Positions 44,042 to 51,300 of a stretch of 64,000 nt of DNA are shown in pieces. Position numbers and translations under genes: made by a program. Positions within the stretch are counted from its first letter, which is position 1; every line of letters begins with the position of its first letter. The DNA is from Fibrobacterota bacterium (GTDB taxonomy: Bacteria; Fibrobacterota; Chitinivibrionia; Chitinivibrionales; Chitinispirillaceae): assembly GCA_023436145.1 (NCBI GenBank), contig JAEZKP010000101.1:62001-126000 (forward strand), read 5' to 3'. The notes beneath the pieces were generated by a model. That model was given only the letters and a program-made list of their open reading frames with translations, made no database searches and was not told where the DNA came from.

Positions 44042-45043
44042 CTACTCTGCTATTGACATCAGGAAGTTCCGGTGTTTCTGGACCCATTCGATTTTTAGCG
44101 TATCAGCCTGGATATCATAGGACAAACCCTTATCTGCAATATCCTGTGCTTTCTTTCTGTTTCCCATTTTCAGGTGGCAGGAAGCGATCAGCTGGTAGCC
44201 GGATAATACATCACTCCAGTTTATAACCTTGCGTTTAAGAGATAATTCAATGAGTTTTTCACCCAGCTCCATTGCCTTCTGATATTGTTGTGCACCAAAA
44301 GCAGCTCTGGATTTTGCCTGGAAAAAAACTGTATTATCCGGATACTCCTTTAAAACTTCATTGGCTATAGAATCGGCAGCGGTAAAATCACCCCGCTCTA
44401 TCAATATCCAGAGCAGAGAGCTTTTAGCTCCAAACCGGAAAGGGGATTCTGATTTTGATGCAGTTAAGAGCATCTCCAGGCCGGAACGGGCTCTTTTTCC
44501 GATTCCGGGAATCCACTTGAGATTATCACCGATATAATAATCAAACAGACCAATCCCATATAGAACATCCGGAAACAGAGTTGAGGAATTTGACAACTTT
44601 TTAAAATTTTCATAAGAAGTCCGGGCATCTTTTATACCCAAAAGTATGCTGCCTCTTTTAACTTTTACTATACTGAGTATGCCGAAGATATTTCCTTTAA
44701 AAAAAAGAATTTTTTGCTTTTCCAGAGAAGAACTACATGTATTTAATCTTATGTCCAGGCATTTTAAAAGATTCTCTGCCATGGAAATGCATCTGAGACC
44801 ATCAAGAGCATACGATTCGTAATCTGCCAACTGTGATTGCAAAATTACCAGTTTCAGATAACGGGCATCTATGTCCATTGAATCAGCTGCAATTCTTCTA
44901 TCGCAGATATTATAGGCACTGTCATACTCCTGATTCATAACCAGGTCCAATGCAGAATAAACAAACTGGTTCCATTGATATATTTCAGCATTGGCCGGTT
45001 TGAGAATAAAAACAAGAAGACATAAAAATGAAGCTATTCTCAT
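44042..45043 (-). CDS. Exported TPR-like protein
   Basis: A 333-aa exported protein with a signal peptide (RIASFLCLLVFILKPANAE) and helical TPR-like repeats (YDSAYNICDRRIAADSMDID; ADSIANEVLKEYPDNTVFFQ; ASCHLKMGNRKKAQDIADKG). The frame extends to 45070, but ATG 45043 overlaps the stop of the GT2 gene by 4 nt (ATGA), and the signal peptide starts there. It is the third gene of a deacetylase-GT2-TPR unit, so a periplasmic scaffold for the polymer made by that unit is plausible. Confidence 0.78.
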   Translation of the reverse strand: MRIASFLCLLVFILKPANAEIYQWNQFVYSALDLVMNQEYDSAYNICDRRIAADSMDIDARYLKLVILQSQLADYESYALDGLRCISMAENLLKCLDIRLNTCSSSLEKQKILFFKGNIFGILSIVKVKRGSILLGIKDARTSYENFKKLSNSSTLFPDVLYGIGLFDYYIGDNLKWIPGIGKRARSGLEMLLTASKSESPFRFGAKSSLLWILIERGDFTAADSIANEVLKEYPDNTVFFQAKSRAAFGAQQYQKAMELGEKLIELSLKRKVINWSDVLSGYQLIASCHLKMGNRKKAQDIADKGLSYDIQADTLKIEWVQKHRNFLMSIAE

Positions 45044-46188
45044 AGTGAAGCACTGTTTCCGATCTCGCATTCTTTTGTATAACGCTTGTTTTTCCAGGTG
45101 AAGGAAAACAGATTTCCTTTTAGTGCAACCAACGGAGCCAGTATCAGATGAATTAACGACAAGGGCAGGAAATACCTGATCATGTACTGTATTTTGTAAA
45201 TATGGACATATTTGAAAATTAATAGAAAATCAGAGCACATTTTTGCGGTTAATACCCACAGTAACACCGGCAGTATATCAGGAAAAGAAACGGCATAAAA
45301 AAAGCCAACCCAGATGAACAGGTAAAAAAGCAGTGCCGGAATAAAAAACAGTTTTACCCCTCTGGTAGTTATATTGCCACCATAAGCAGCCCATCGGAAC
45401 CGCTGATTCATAAAGTGAGGGAAATTTTTTGCTCCCTGAGTCTCGATGACAGAATCAGGATGAGTTGCCACTGCTATTTTAAATCCTGAATTCCTGGAAC
45501 AATGAAGGATAAAGTTATCTTCTGCAGGCCTGATTTTAAGGCTTTTAAATCCTTCTCTGTTACGGTCAAATATTTCTTTACGATACGCCATATTTGCGGC
45601 AGTACAGGTATAGACCGAATTTACCCCTATAAAAGCGGCACCTAGCGCACGATGGGTAAGGTAATCCATCGCATCTATTCCCTGCCAGAGGTTTTGAGGT
45701 TTGAAGTAACCGACATGGCCAATTACCATTCCCACCCCATCTGTGAAACAGGCAGCCATTTGCCGGATCCATCCCTGCGATTGCTCACAGTCGCCATCTG
45801 TACTTAGAATAATCTCACCTCTGGCAACATCCAAGGCTCTTATAAGAGCTGTCTTTTTGGGGACAGCATCCTCACCTGGCTTAACCGAAACAGATCTGAA
45901 ATTGGGGTATTTACTGCAATAATCACTGATAATCAATGGTGTAGAATCGTCTGAACGGTCATCAGCAATTATTACTTCGAATTTATCAGGTGGATAATTC
46001 TGACTAATCAGTGAATTGAGACACCTCTGAAGGCATTCTTCTTCATTATGAACTGCAACAATTATAGAACAATATCGGATTTTATCATTTTGCCGGTAAT
46101 GAAGCCTGAACAATCCTGTTAACAGGTACAAAACAGAACAACAGTAAAAAGCTGCGGTTACGATCAGAAGACATCCGATAATACTCAT
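45040..46188 (-). CDS. Membrane glycosyltransferase family 2 (processive type)
   Basis: A 382-aa GT2 enzyme with an N-terminal membrane helix (IGCLLIVTAAFYCCSVLYLL), the A-domain (YCSIIVAVHNEEECLQRCLN; VIIADDRSDDST), ILSTDGDCEQS with the DxD motif, and QRFRWAAYG, the QxxRW-type motif of processive beta-glycosyltransferases. Three C-terminal membrane helices follow. This is the architecture of cellulose/poly-GlcNAc synthase-like enzymes. AAGGA precedes ATG 46188, two bases after the deacetylase stop. Confidence 0.87.
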   Translation of the reverse strand: MSIIGCLLIVTAAFYCCSVLYLLTGLFRLHYRQNDKIRYCSIIVAVHNEEECLQRCLNSLISQNYPPDKFEVIIADDRSDDSTPLIISDYCSKYPNFRSVSVKPGEDAVPKKTALIRALDVARGEIILSTDGDCEQSQGWIRQMAACFTDGVGMVIGHVGYFKPQNLWQGIDAMDYLTHRALGAAFIGVNSVYTCTAANMAYRKEIFDRNREGFKSLKIRPAEDNFILHCSRNSGFKIAVATHPDSVIETQGAKNFPHFMNQRFRWAAYGGNITTRGVKLFFIPALLFYLFIWVGFFYAVSFPDILPVLLWVLTAKMCSDFLLIFKYVHIYKIQYMIRYFLPLSLIHLILAPLVALKGNLFSFTWKNKRYTKECEIGNSASL

Positions 46189-46190
46189 AA

Positions 46191-46883
46191 CTAATCCTTG
46201 AATTCTAATACCCGGTTAACGGTTGAAGGTTTTATTCCCATTGACATACTCATTTTCAGGATGAACCGCACTGCTTCCAGGCTGTTAGAGTAATCCAGCA
46301 GAGCATTATTAAAATGGCCTTCATGAAAAAGAACTATTGAACCGCCCTTTATTTTTTTTGATATTCTTTTAATGATTTGCAGGTAATTCTCTCTGCGATA
46401 ATCATGGGTTTGCACATTCCACAGTATAATTTTCAGCCCCAGCTCCCTGCTCACAGGAAGCAGAAAAGGTGAAATGAAACCATATGGTGGCCGGTACAGG
46501 TTAACCGGTTTTAATATGATATCCTCAAGAATGTCTCTGGCAGTTTTAATTTCATACCTGAGTTTTTGTACCGGCAGAAATATTTTTTTCAGGTGATTCA
46601 TCGAATGATTACCGATAATATGTCCCTGACTTGAGACTTCACGTACCAGATCTTTGTTTTTTAAAGCATTCACCCCTGTCATAAAGAATGTTGCCCTGAC
46701 ATTAAATCCAGCTAACAGTTCCAAAAGTCTGGGAGTGAAAGTGTGGTGTGGTCCATCATCAAAGGTAATGGCAAAAGATTCAGTTTTCAGAGACCCCTTA
46801 AAGTAGATATTCATAAGATAATGCTGGATAAAAGTAATGCATAAACGAATCAAAGTGTTACTGATAAAAAACCCTCTGACCAA
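46191..46883 (-). CDS. Polysaccharide deacetylase (NodB domain)
   Basis: A carbohydrate esterase 4 protein: motif 1 FAITFDDGPH with the catalytic/metal Asp pair, motif 2 IIGNHSMNHLKK with two His, motif 3 LYRPPYGFISP, and GGSIVLFHEGHF near the end. It deacetylates N-acetylated glycans. The start is uncertain: TTG 46883 gives the full 230 residues with a hydrophobic N-terminal stretch, while ATG 46814 begins just before the NodB core. Neither has a clear ribosome site. It leads an operon with a processive GT2 enzyme, an arrangement similar in logic to poly-N-acetylglucosamine loci. Confidence 0.85.
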   Translation of the reverse strand: MVRGFFISNTLIRLCITFIQHYLMNIYFKGSLKTESFAITFDDGPHHTFTPRLLELLAGFNVRATFFMTGVNALKNKDLVREVSSQGHIIGNHSMNHLKKIFLPVQKLRYEIKTARDILEDIILKPVNLYRPPYGFISPFLLPVSRELGLKIILWNVQTHDYRRENYLQIIKRISKKIKGGSIVLFHEGHFNNALLDYSNSLEAVRFILKMSMSMGIKPSTVNRVLEFKD

Positions 46884-47040
46884 GCGGATTAGAATTGGTT
46901 TTCAGAGTAACCCAATAAATATAAGCATTGGTGCGGTTAGATGCAGGATTTTGCCATTAAGATAACAATCCTATGCTGAAATTTCCGACTCTTTTGGAAA
47001 CCAGTCTGGGTTCACTACCGAGTCTAATATGGTGTATTGT

Positions 47041-47688
47041 TTATTCCTGGGTAATTTGCGTTCTGATAATGAGCTCCTCATATTGGGAACGCAACGATTC
47101 AGAGATTTGCGGATTCTCTCCCAGACACCCTAAGGCCATAGCAATCGCTTCCACTGTAGACATCCCTTCTGCTTTGGTTTGACCACGCATTGATGGGTGA
47201 CGGGGATTAAGAGTTATTCGATTCAGCCTTAAGAACCAGGGATTTCTCCACCATAGTGCTTTTGCCTGTTTCCATGAACCATCCAGGGCAATGATCCCCC
47301 GCAAAAATGAGGTATCTTCAACTTCTTTTTTATGCCGGTCAATCACTTGGCATGGTTTGCTGCTTTTTGAAGAACTAAGGTATAGAATCCCCCATTTGGA
47401 GGGTAGTTCATCTGATCCTGCAACAGTCTTGAAATTAGGCCATGAAAGCCCGATTTTGATTTTACTGTTTTTCAGGGCAAGATGAGCTAATCTGGCAGAG
47501 TTGAGAAGTTTGAATTGCTCCTGAGGGTGTTGCAGGATAATTACCTGCAGCCTGTTTGGAAAAGAGATAACTTTTTCACAGATACAACCGTTTTTAGGAC
47601 GAAAACAGTTTGAACAAGCCTGGTGTTTATTGATCCGGGCGTGAGCTCTGGGGTCAAAAAGAGGAATTTTTGGTGTACTTGGATTCAT
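47041..47688 (-). CDS. DTW-domain protein (tRNA-uridine aminocarboxypropyltransferase type)
   Basis: A 215-aa member of the DTW family. The N-terminus has a Cys cluster CSNCFRPKNGCIC that probably binds zinc, then VIILQHPQEQ, and the hallmark DGSW (in ALDGSWKQAKALWW; the usual form is D-T-W) with RHPSMRGQTKAEGMSTVEA at the end. Known members (YfiP/TapT) put the acp group from S-adenosylmethionine on uridine 47 of tRNAs. The length is typical. It stands alone on the minus strand opposite the tRNA-Leu gene. Confidence 0.88.
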   Translation of the reverse strand: MNPSTPKIPLFDPRAHARINKHQACSNCFRPKNGCICEKVISFPNRLQVIILQHPQEQFKLLNSARLAHLALKNSKIKIGLSWPNFKTVAGSDELPSKWGILYLSSSKSSKPCQVIDRHKKEVEDTSFLRGIIALDGSWKQAKALWWRNPWFLRLNRITLNPRHPSMRGQTKAEGMSTVEAIAMALGCLGENPQISESLRSQYEELIIRTQITQE

Positions 47689-47856
47689 GAGTATTTATAT
47701 TCCTGTGATATAGTGAATCTGCCATAAACTAAGTTTTAACCAGACTGTTATACATGAATTTGTTTAAAACCAACCATTATTTTACCTGAAACAGATTTTA
47801 CGGGTTGGATTTCATCGGAAAATTAGTTATTTTGCAAGGATTTACCGCATAAGTTG

Positions 47857-47941
47857 GCGAGGATGGCGGAACTGGTAGACGCGCCAGACTTAGGATCTGG
47901 TGGGGTGACCTGTGGGGGTTCGAGTCCCCCTTCTCGCACCA
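47857..47941 (+). tRNA. tRNA-Leu (anticodon UAG)
   Basis: The 85-nt sequence folds as a class II tRNA. The acceptor stem GCGAGGA (47857-47863) pairs with TTCTCGC (47931-47937) with one G-U pair, then discriminator A and an encoded CCA (47939-47941). The anticodon stem CCAGA/TCTGG encloses loop CTTAGGA, giving anticodon TAG (reads CUA and, by wobble, other CUN leucine codons). The variable arm is long and the T arm GGGGG-TTCGAGT-CCCCC is intact. Trigger factor starts 55 nt downstream. Confidence 0.95.
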
Positions 47942-47996
47942 TTTTTGAATTTAATTTTTTTCAGCTATCAATATAAGAAATCAGGAGGATTTACCT

Positions 47997-49265
47997 TTGA
48001 AAACAACCGTTTCTGAACCGGAATCCTGGAAACGTATCATCGATATTGAAGTTCCAGAACAGGAAATAAACACTGCATTTGACACAAAACTCAATGATCT
48101 GAAACGCAATCTCAAACTCCCGGGGTTTCGTCCTGGAAAAGTGCCCACTGCATTAATTAAACAACGCTTTGGATCATCCATTCGCGCAGAGGTTATCGAA
48201 GATCTTATACAGAAATCTTTCAAAGACGCCTGTGATCAGAATAACATAAAACCCATCTCTCAGCCTAAGGTCCAGGACCTGAAAGCCCCGGAAGGTGAGC
48301 CACTCACTTTTTCCATCGAAACCGAAGTTGATCCGGAAATTGAGATAAAAGATTACAATAAATTGAAGATTAAAACGCAACCTAAAAAGATTAAAGAGAG
48401 CGATGTGAACGAGGCTGTAAAAAATCTTCAGGAAAGATTCGCAGAGTTCAATAATCTTGACCGGCCAGCACAAAAGGGCGATTATGTAAAACTTGAGTAC
48501 CTTAAGGTTATAATTGATGGCCAGGAAAGAAGCGATATCACCTTTCCTAAATATCCAGTTGAGCTGGGTGGAGAAAATCGCATCAAAGATTTCGACAAAG
48601 GCATCATTGGTCACAAGGCAGATGAAATTATCGATCTGAAAGTTAAATTCCCTAAAGATTATGCAGATACTGAAGTGGCCGGAAAAGAAGGTGAATTTCA
48701 AATAAAGATTCTCTCTGTTCAGGAAAAATCACTTCCGGAGATCAATGAAGAGTTCCTCAAGAAAATAGGTAACTTTAAAAACGAAGATGAACTGCGGGAG
48801 CAGATTCAGAAAAATCTTGAGCAGGAATCCTTAAAGCAGGCAAAAAATGAGGCTTATAATAAAGCAATCGAGACCTTAATAGAAAATAATCCTTTTGATG
48901 TGCCTCCTGCGCGTATCGAACAATTTATCGATTATATGTACAATGAAACCTTGCAATACCAGCGACCCAATACTCCTGTTCCTTCCAGGGAGGAAATCGC
49001 AGAGCATTACAGAGACACCGCACTGAAAGCTGTCAAACGCCAGCGGATTATCGATTTTATTGCAAATAAAGAAAACATTAAACCAACCCAGGAAGAGGTG
49101 GACAACGAGATCAAGCACGTGGCAGAAATGTATAATCAACCCTTTGATCTGGTTAAACAGGAGTTCAGAAAAAATGGGACCACTTTAAGAATCAGGGAAG
49201 ATCTCAGAGAACAGAAAACACTGGATTATCTCATTGGTGAATTCACTCCTGAGAATAAGGATTGA
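47997..49265 (+). CDS. tig: Trigger factor
   Basis: A 422-aa ribosome-associated chaperone. The N-terminal ribosome-binding signature LPGFRPGKVP is present (about residues 41-50), followed by the FKBP-like peptidyl-prolyl isomerase domain (about 155-245: GDYVKLEY, PVELGGENRIKDFDKGIIGHK in part) and the helical C-terminal arms. The start is TTG 47997, with a perfect AGGAGG at 47983-47988 eight bases upstream; no in-frame ATG fits. It is followed by clpP and clpX, the conserved tig-clpP-clpX order. Confidence 0.96.
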   Translation: MKTTVSEPESWKRIIDIEVPEQEINTAFDTKLNDLKRNLKLPGFRPGKVPTALIKQRFGSSIRAEVIEDLIQKSFKDACDQNNIKPISQPKVQDLKAPEGEPLTFSIETEVDPEIEIKDYNKLKIKTQPKKIKESDVNEAVKNLQERFAEFNNLDRPAQKGDYVKLEYLKVIIDGQERSDITFPKYPVELGGENRIKDFDKGIIGHKADEIIDLKVKFPKDYADTEVAGKEGEFQIKILSVQEKSLPEINEEFLKKIGNFKNEDELREQIQKNLEQESLKQAKNEAYNKAIETLIENNPFDVPPARIEQFIDYMYNETLQYQRPNTPVPSREEIAEHYRDTALKAVKRQRIIDFIANKENIKPTQEEVDNEIKHVAEMYNQPFDLVKQEFRKNGTTLRIREDLREQKTLDYLIGEFTPENKD

Positions 49266-49328
49266 TTTTCCTGTTAACGGTTCCTTATTGTTTTTCAGCA
49301 GATTTTGTTAAAGTATAACGATTTTACC

Positions 49329-49367
49329 CTCTCTTTTCCTGGTAATTCCGTTTATCATTAAAGAGAG
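49329..49367 (+). promoter_or_regulatory. Inverted repeat in the clpP leader
   Basis: CTCTCTTT (49329-49336) and AAAGAGAG (49360-49367) are perfect inverted repeats separated by 23 nt, just before the clpP ribosome site. This could be an mRNA leader structure or protein site; no CIRCE-type heat-shock operator was found. Confidence 0.3.
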
Positions 49368-49395
49368 CTTAATTCATAGAAAGAAAGGAAAAAAT

Positions 49396-49980
49396 ATGCC
49401 GCTCGTACCAATGGTTATTGAGCAGACTGGTCGTGGAGAGCGTTCTTACGACATCTATTCACGTCTGTTAAAAGAACGGATTATTTTTCTTGGTTCAGAT
49501 ATTGACGATACAACAGCAGATCTGGTCATGGCCCAGCTGATCTTTCTAGAATATGAAGATCCGGAAAAAGATATCACTATCTATATAAATTCACCGGGAG
49601 GAGTTGTCTCATCCGGACTGGCTATCTATGACACCATACAATACATTAAGCCGGATGTGTCCACTATCTGTATAGGCCAGGCTGCCAGTATGGGAGCAAT
49701 TCTTCTTGCAGCTGGAACAAAAGGCAAGCGCTTTGCTTTACCACATGCCCGGATTATGCTTCATCAGCCTTTGGGTGGTGCCGGAGGTCAGGCAGCCGAT
49801 ATCGCTATACACGCCAAGGAGATAATCAGGGTGAAAAATAATCTGAATAAGATCATTCAGAATCATTCCGGTCAGGAAATTGAAGTAATCGCTCGTGATA
49901 CCGATCGAAACTTCTACATGTCTGCCGAAGAGGCTAAATCTTATGGTATTATTGATGATATTTTAACCACCAGGGAATAA
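49396..49980 (+). CDS. clpP: ATP-dependent Clp protease proteolytic subunit
   Basis: A 194-aa ClpP with the usual N-terminus (VPMVIEQTGRGERSYDIYS), oxyanion strand INSPGGVVSSG, nucleophile Ser98 in GQAASMG and His123 in MLHQPLGGAG. In E. coli the third catalytic residue is Asp171 in RDTERDRFLS; aligned without gaps, this protein reads RDTDRNFYMS, so the triad residue is Asn172. It assembles with ClpX, encoded 6 nt downstream, into the cytoplasmic protease. AAAGGAAA precedes ATG 49396. Confidence 0.96.
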   Translation: MPLVPMVIEQTGRGERSYDIYSRLLKERIIFLGSDIDDTTADLVMAQLIFLEYEDPEKDITIYINSPGGVVSSGLAIYDTIQYIKPDVSTICIGQAASMGAILLAAGTKGKRFALPHARIMLHQPLGGAGGQAADIAIHAKEIIRVKNNLNKIIQNHSGQEIEVIARDTDRNFYMSAEEAKSYGIIDDILTTRE

Positions 49981-49986
49981 AGCAGT

Positions 49987-51240
49987 ATGTCAAATAGATC
50001 CCGATATCCGGGAATTAAATGTTCTTTTTGCGGAAAAGGTCCTGATGAGGTAGGAAAACTCATTACCGGTCCTTCTGTGCACATTTGTAATGAATGTGTG
50101 GATATGTGTAATGAAATTCTCAGGGAGGAAAAAACAACGGTTCCTGGCGATCTGAGTCTGGATACCCTTCCTACACCCCGGGAAATCAAAGAATTTATAG
50201 ATCAGTTTGTCATTGGTCAGGATGAGGTGAAAATGGGAGTAAGTGTAGCTGCTTACAATCATTTCAAAAGAATCCTTTCCAGATCACAGAATGATAATGA
50301 TGGTGTTGAAATAGACAAATCAAACATCCTTATGCTGGGACCCACAGGAACCGGAAAGACCCTTATAGCACAGACCCTTGCTAAAATGCTGAAGGTTCCT
50401 TTTACCATCGTAGATGCGACTATCTTTACAGAAGCAGGCTATGTGGGTGAAGATGTGGAAAACATGCTGGTCAGACTGCTTCAGGCCGCCAACTACGATG
50501 TGGCCAAAGCTGAAAAAGGGATTATATATGTCGATGAGTTCGATAAAATCTCACGTAAATCGGCAAATCCCTCAATCACCCGTGATGTAAGTGGAGAAGG
50601 TGTTCAGCAGGCAATGCTTAAAATCCTGGAAGGTACTGTCTCCAGTATCCCACCCAAAGGTGGAAGAAAACATCCGGAGCAGAATCTTATTCAGATTAAC
50701 ACCCGCGATATTCTTTTTATTTGCGGTGGTGCTTTCGAAGGAATCGATAAGATTATCGAATCACGGATCGGAGAAAGCAGGATGGGTTTCAATGCTGAAG
50801 TTAAAAGAAAGAATCACCACAAGATCGGTGATATCCTTCGTAAAGTAGAACCGGACGACCTTATCCGATTCGGTTTGATTCCTGAAATTGTCGGACGGCT
50901 TCCAATGGTTCTTGGCCTTGATGAACTGGATGAAGACGCTCTCATGCAGATATTGACAGAACCTAAAAATGCACTGACCCGGCAATATCAGAAACTTTTC
51001 TCCATGGAGGGAATCCGACTCACCTTTACCCGTGATGCACTCAGGGAAGTGGTGAAAATCGCTCATCAGAAAAAAACCGGTGCCCGGGGGTTAAGAACTG
51101 TTCTGGAAGCTTCTCTGATCCCTATCATGTTTGAAGTCCCTTCAAGAGATGACATCCGGGAAATTATGATTAACCGTGAAGTCGTATTAAAACAGGCACA
51201 ACCGGTATTTTCCTTGAAAAAGGATAAGAAAATTGCCTGA
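49987..51240 (+). CDS. clpX: ATP-dependent Clp protease ATP-binding subunit
   Basis: A 417-aa AAA+ unfoldase. The N-terminal zinc-binding domain has Cys12, Cys15, Cys34 and Cys37. The AAA+ core shows Walker A GPTGTGKT, pore loop GYVGEDVEN, Walker B IIYVDEFDKI, sensor motif around LILFICGGAFEGID-like segment and the C-terminal GARGLRTVLE with the sensor-2 Arg. It recognises and unfolds substrates and feeds them to ClpP, whose stop lies 6 nt upstream. A strong terminator follows the stop codon. Confidence 0.97.
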   Translation: MSNRSRYPGIKCSFCGKGPDEVGKLITGPSVHICNECVDMCNEILREEKTTVPGDLSLDTLPTPREIKEFIDQFVIGQDEVKMGVSVAAYNHFKRILSRSQNDNDGVEIDKSNILMLGPTGTGKTLIAQTLAKMLKVPFTIVDATIFTEAGYVGEDVENMLVRLLQAANYDVAKAEKGIIYVDEFDKISRKSANPSITRDVSGEGVQQAMLKILEGTVSSIPPKGGRKHPEQNLIQINTRDILFICGGAFEGIDKIIESRIGESRMGFNAEVKRKNHHKIGDILRKVEPDDLIRFGLIPEIVGRLPMVLGLDELDEDALMQILTEPKNALTRQYQKLFSMEGIRLTFTRDALREVVKIAHQKKTGARGLRTVLEASLIPIMFEVPSRDDIREIMINREVVLKQAQPVFSLKKDKKIA

Positions 51241-51265
51241 TAATAAAATGGTTCCGTATTAAAAG

Positions 51266-51300
51266 AAGAGCCGGCTTTTTCTATAAGCCGGCTCTTTTTA
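51266..51300. terminator. Strong bidirectional intrinsic terminator after clpX
   Basis: A perfect 12-bp GC-rich stem (51266-51277 with 51285-51296, core GAGCCGGC) with a 7-nt loop is followed by T residues on the plus strand, and by an A/T-rich mirror on the minus strand. It ends the tig-clpP-clpX unit and also the convergent gene at 51298-53676. Confidence 0.93.

Noticed and set aside
46814..47040. Short plus-strand frame near 46973
   Set aside because: It runs into the DTW gene on the other strand and has no family features.
48174..48701. 175-aa open frame antisense to trigger factor
   Set aside because: It lies fully inside tig, has a random-looking hydrophobic composition and no ribosome site; it is a shadow of the coding strand.
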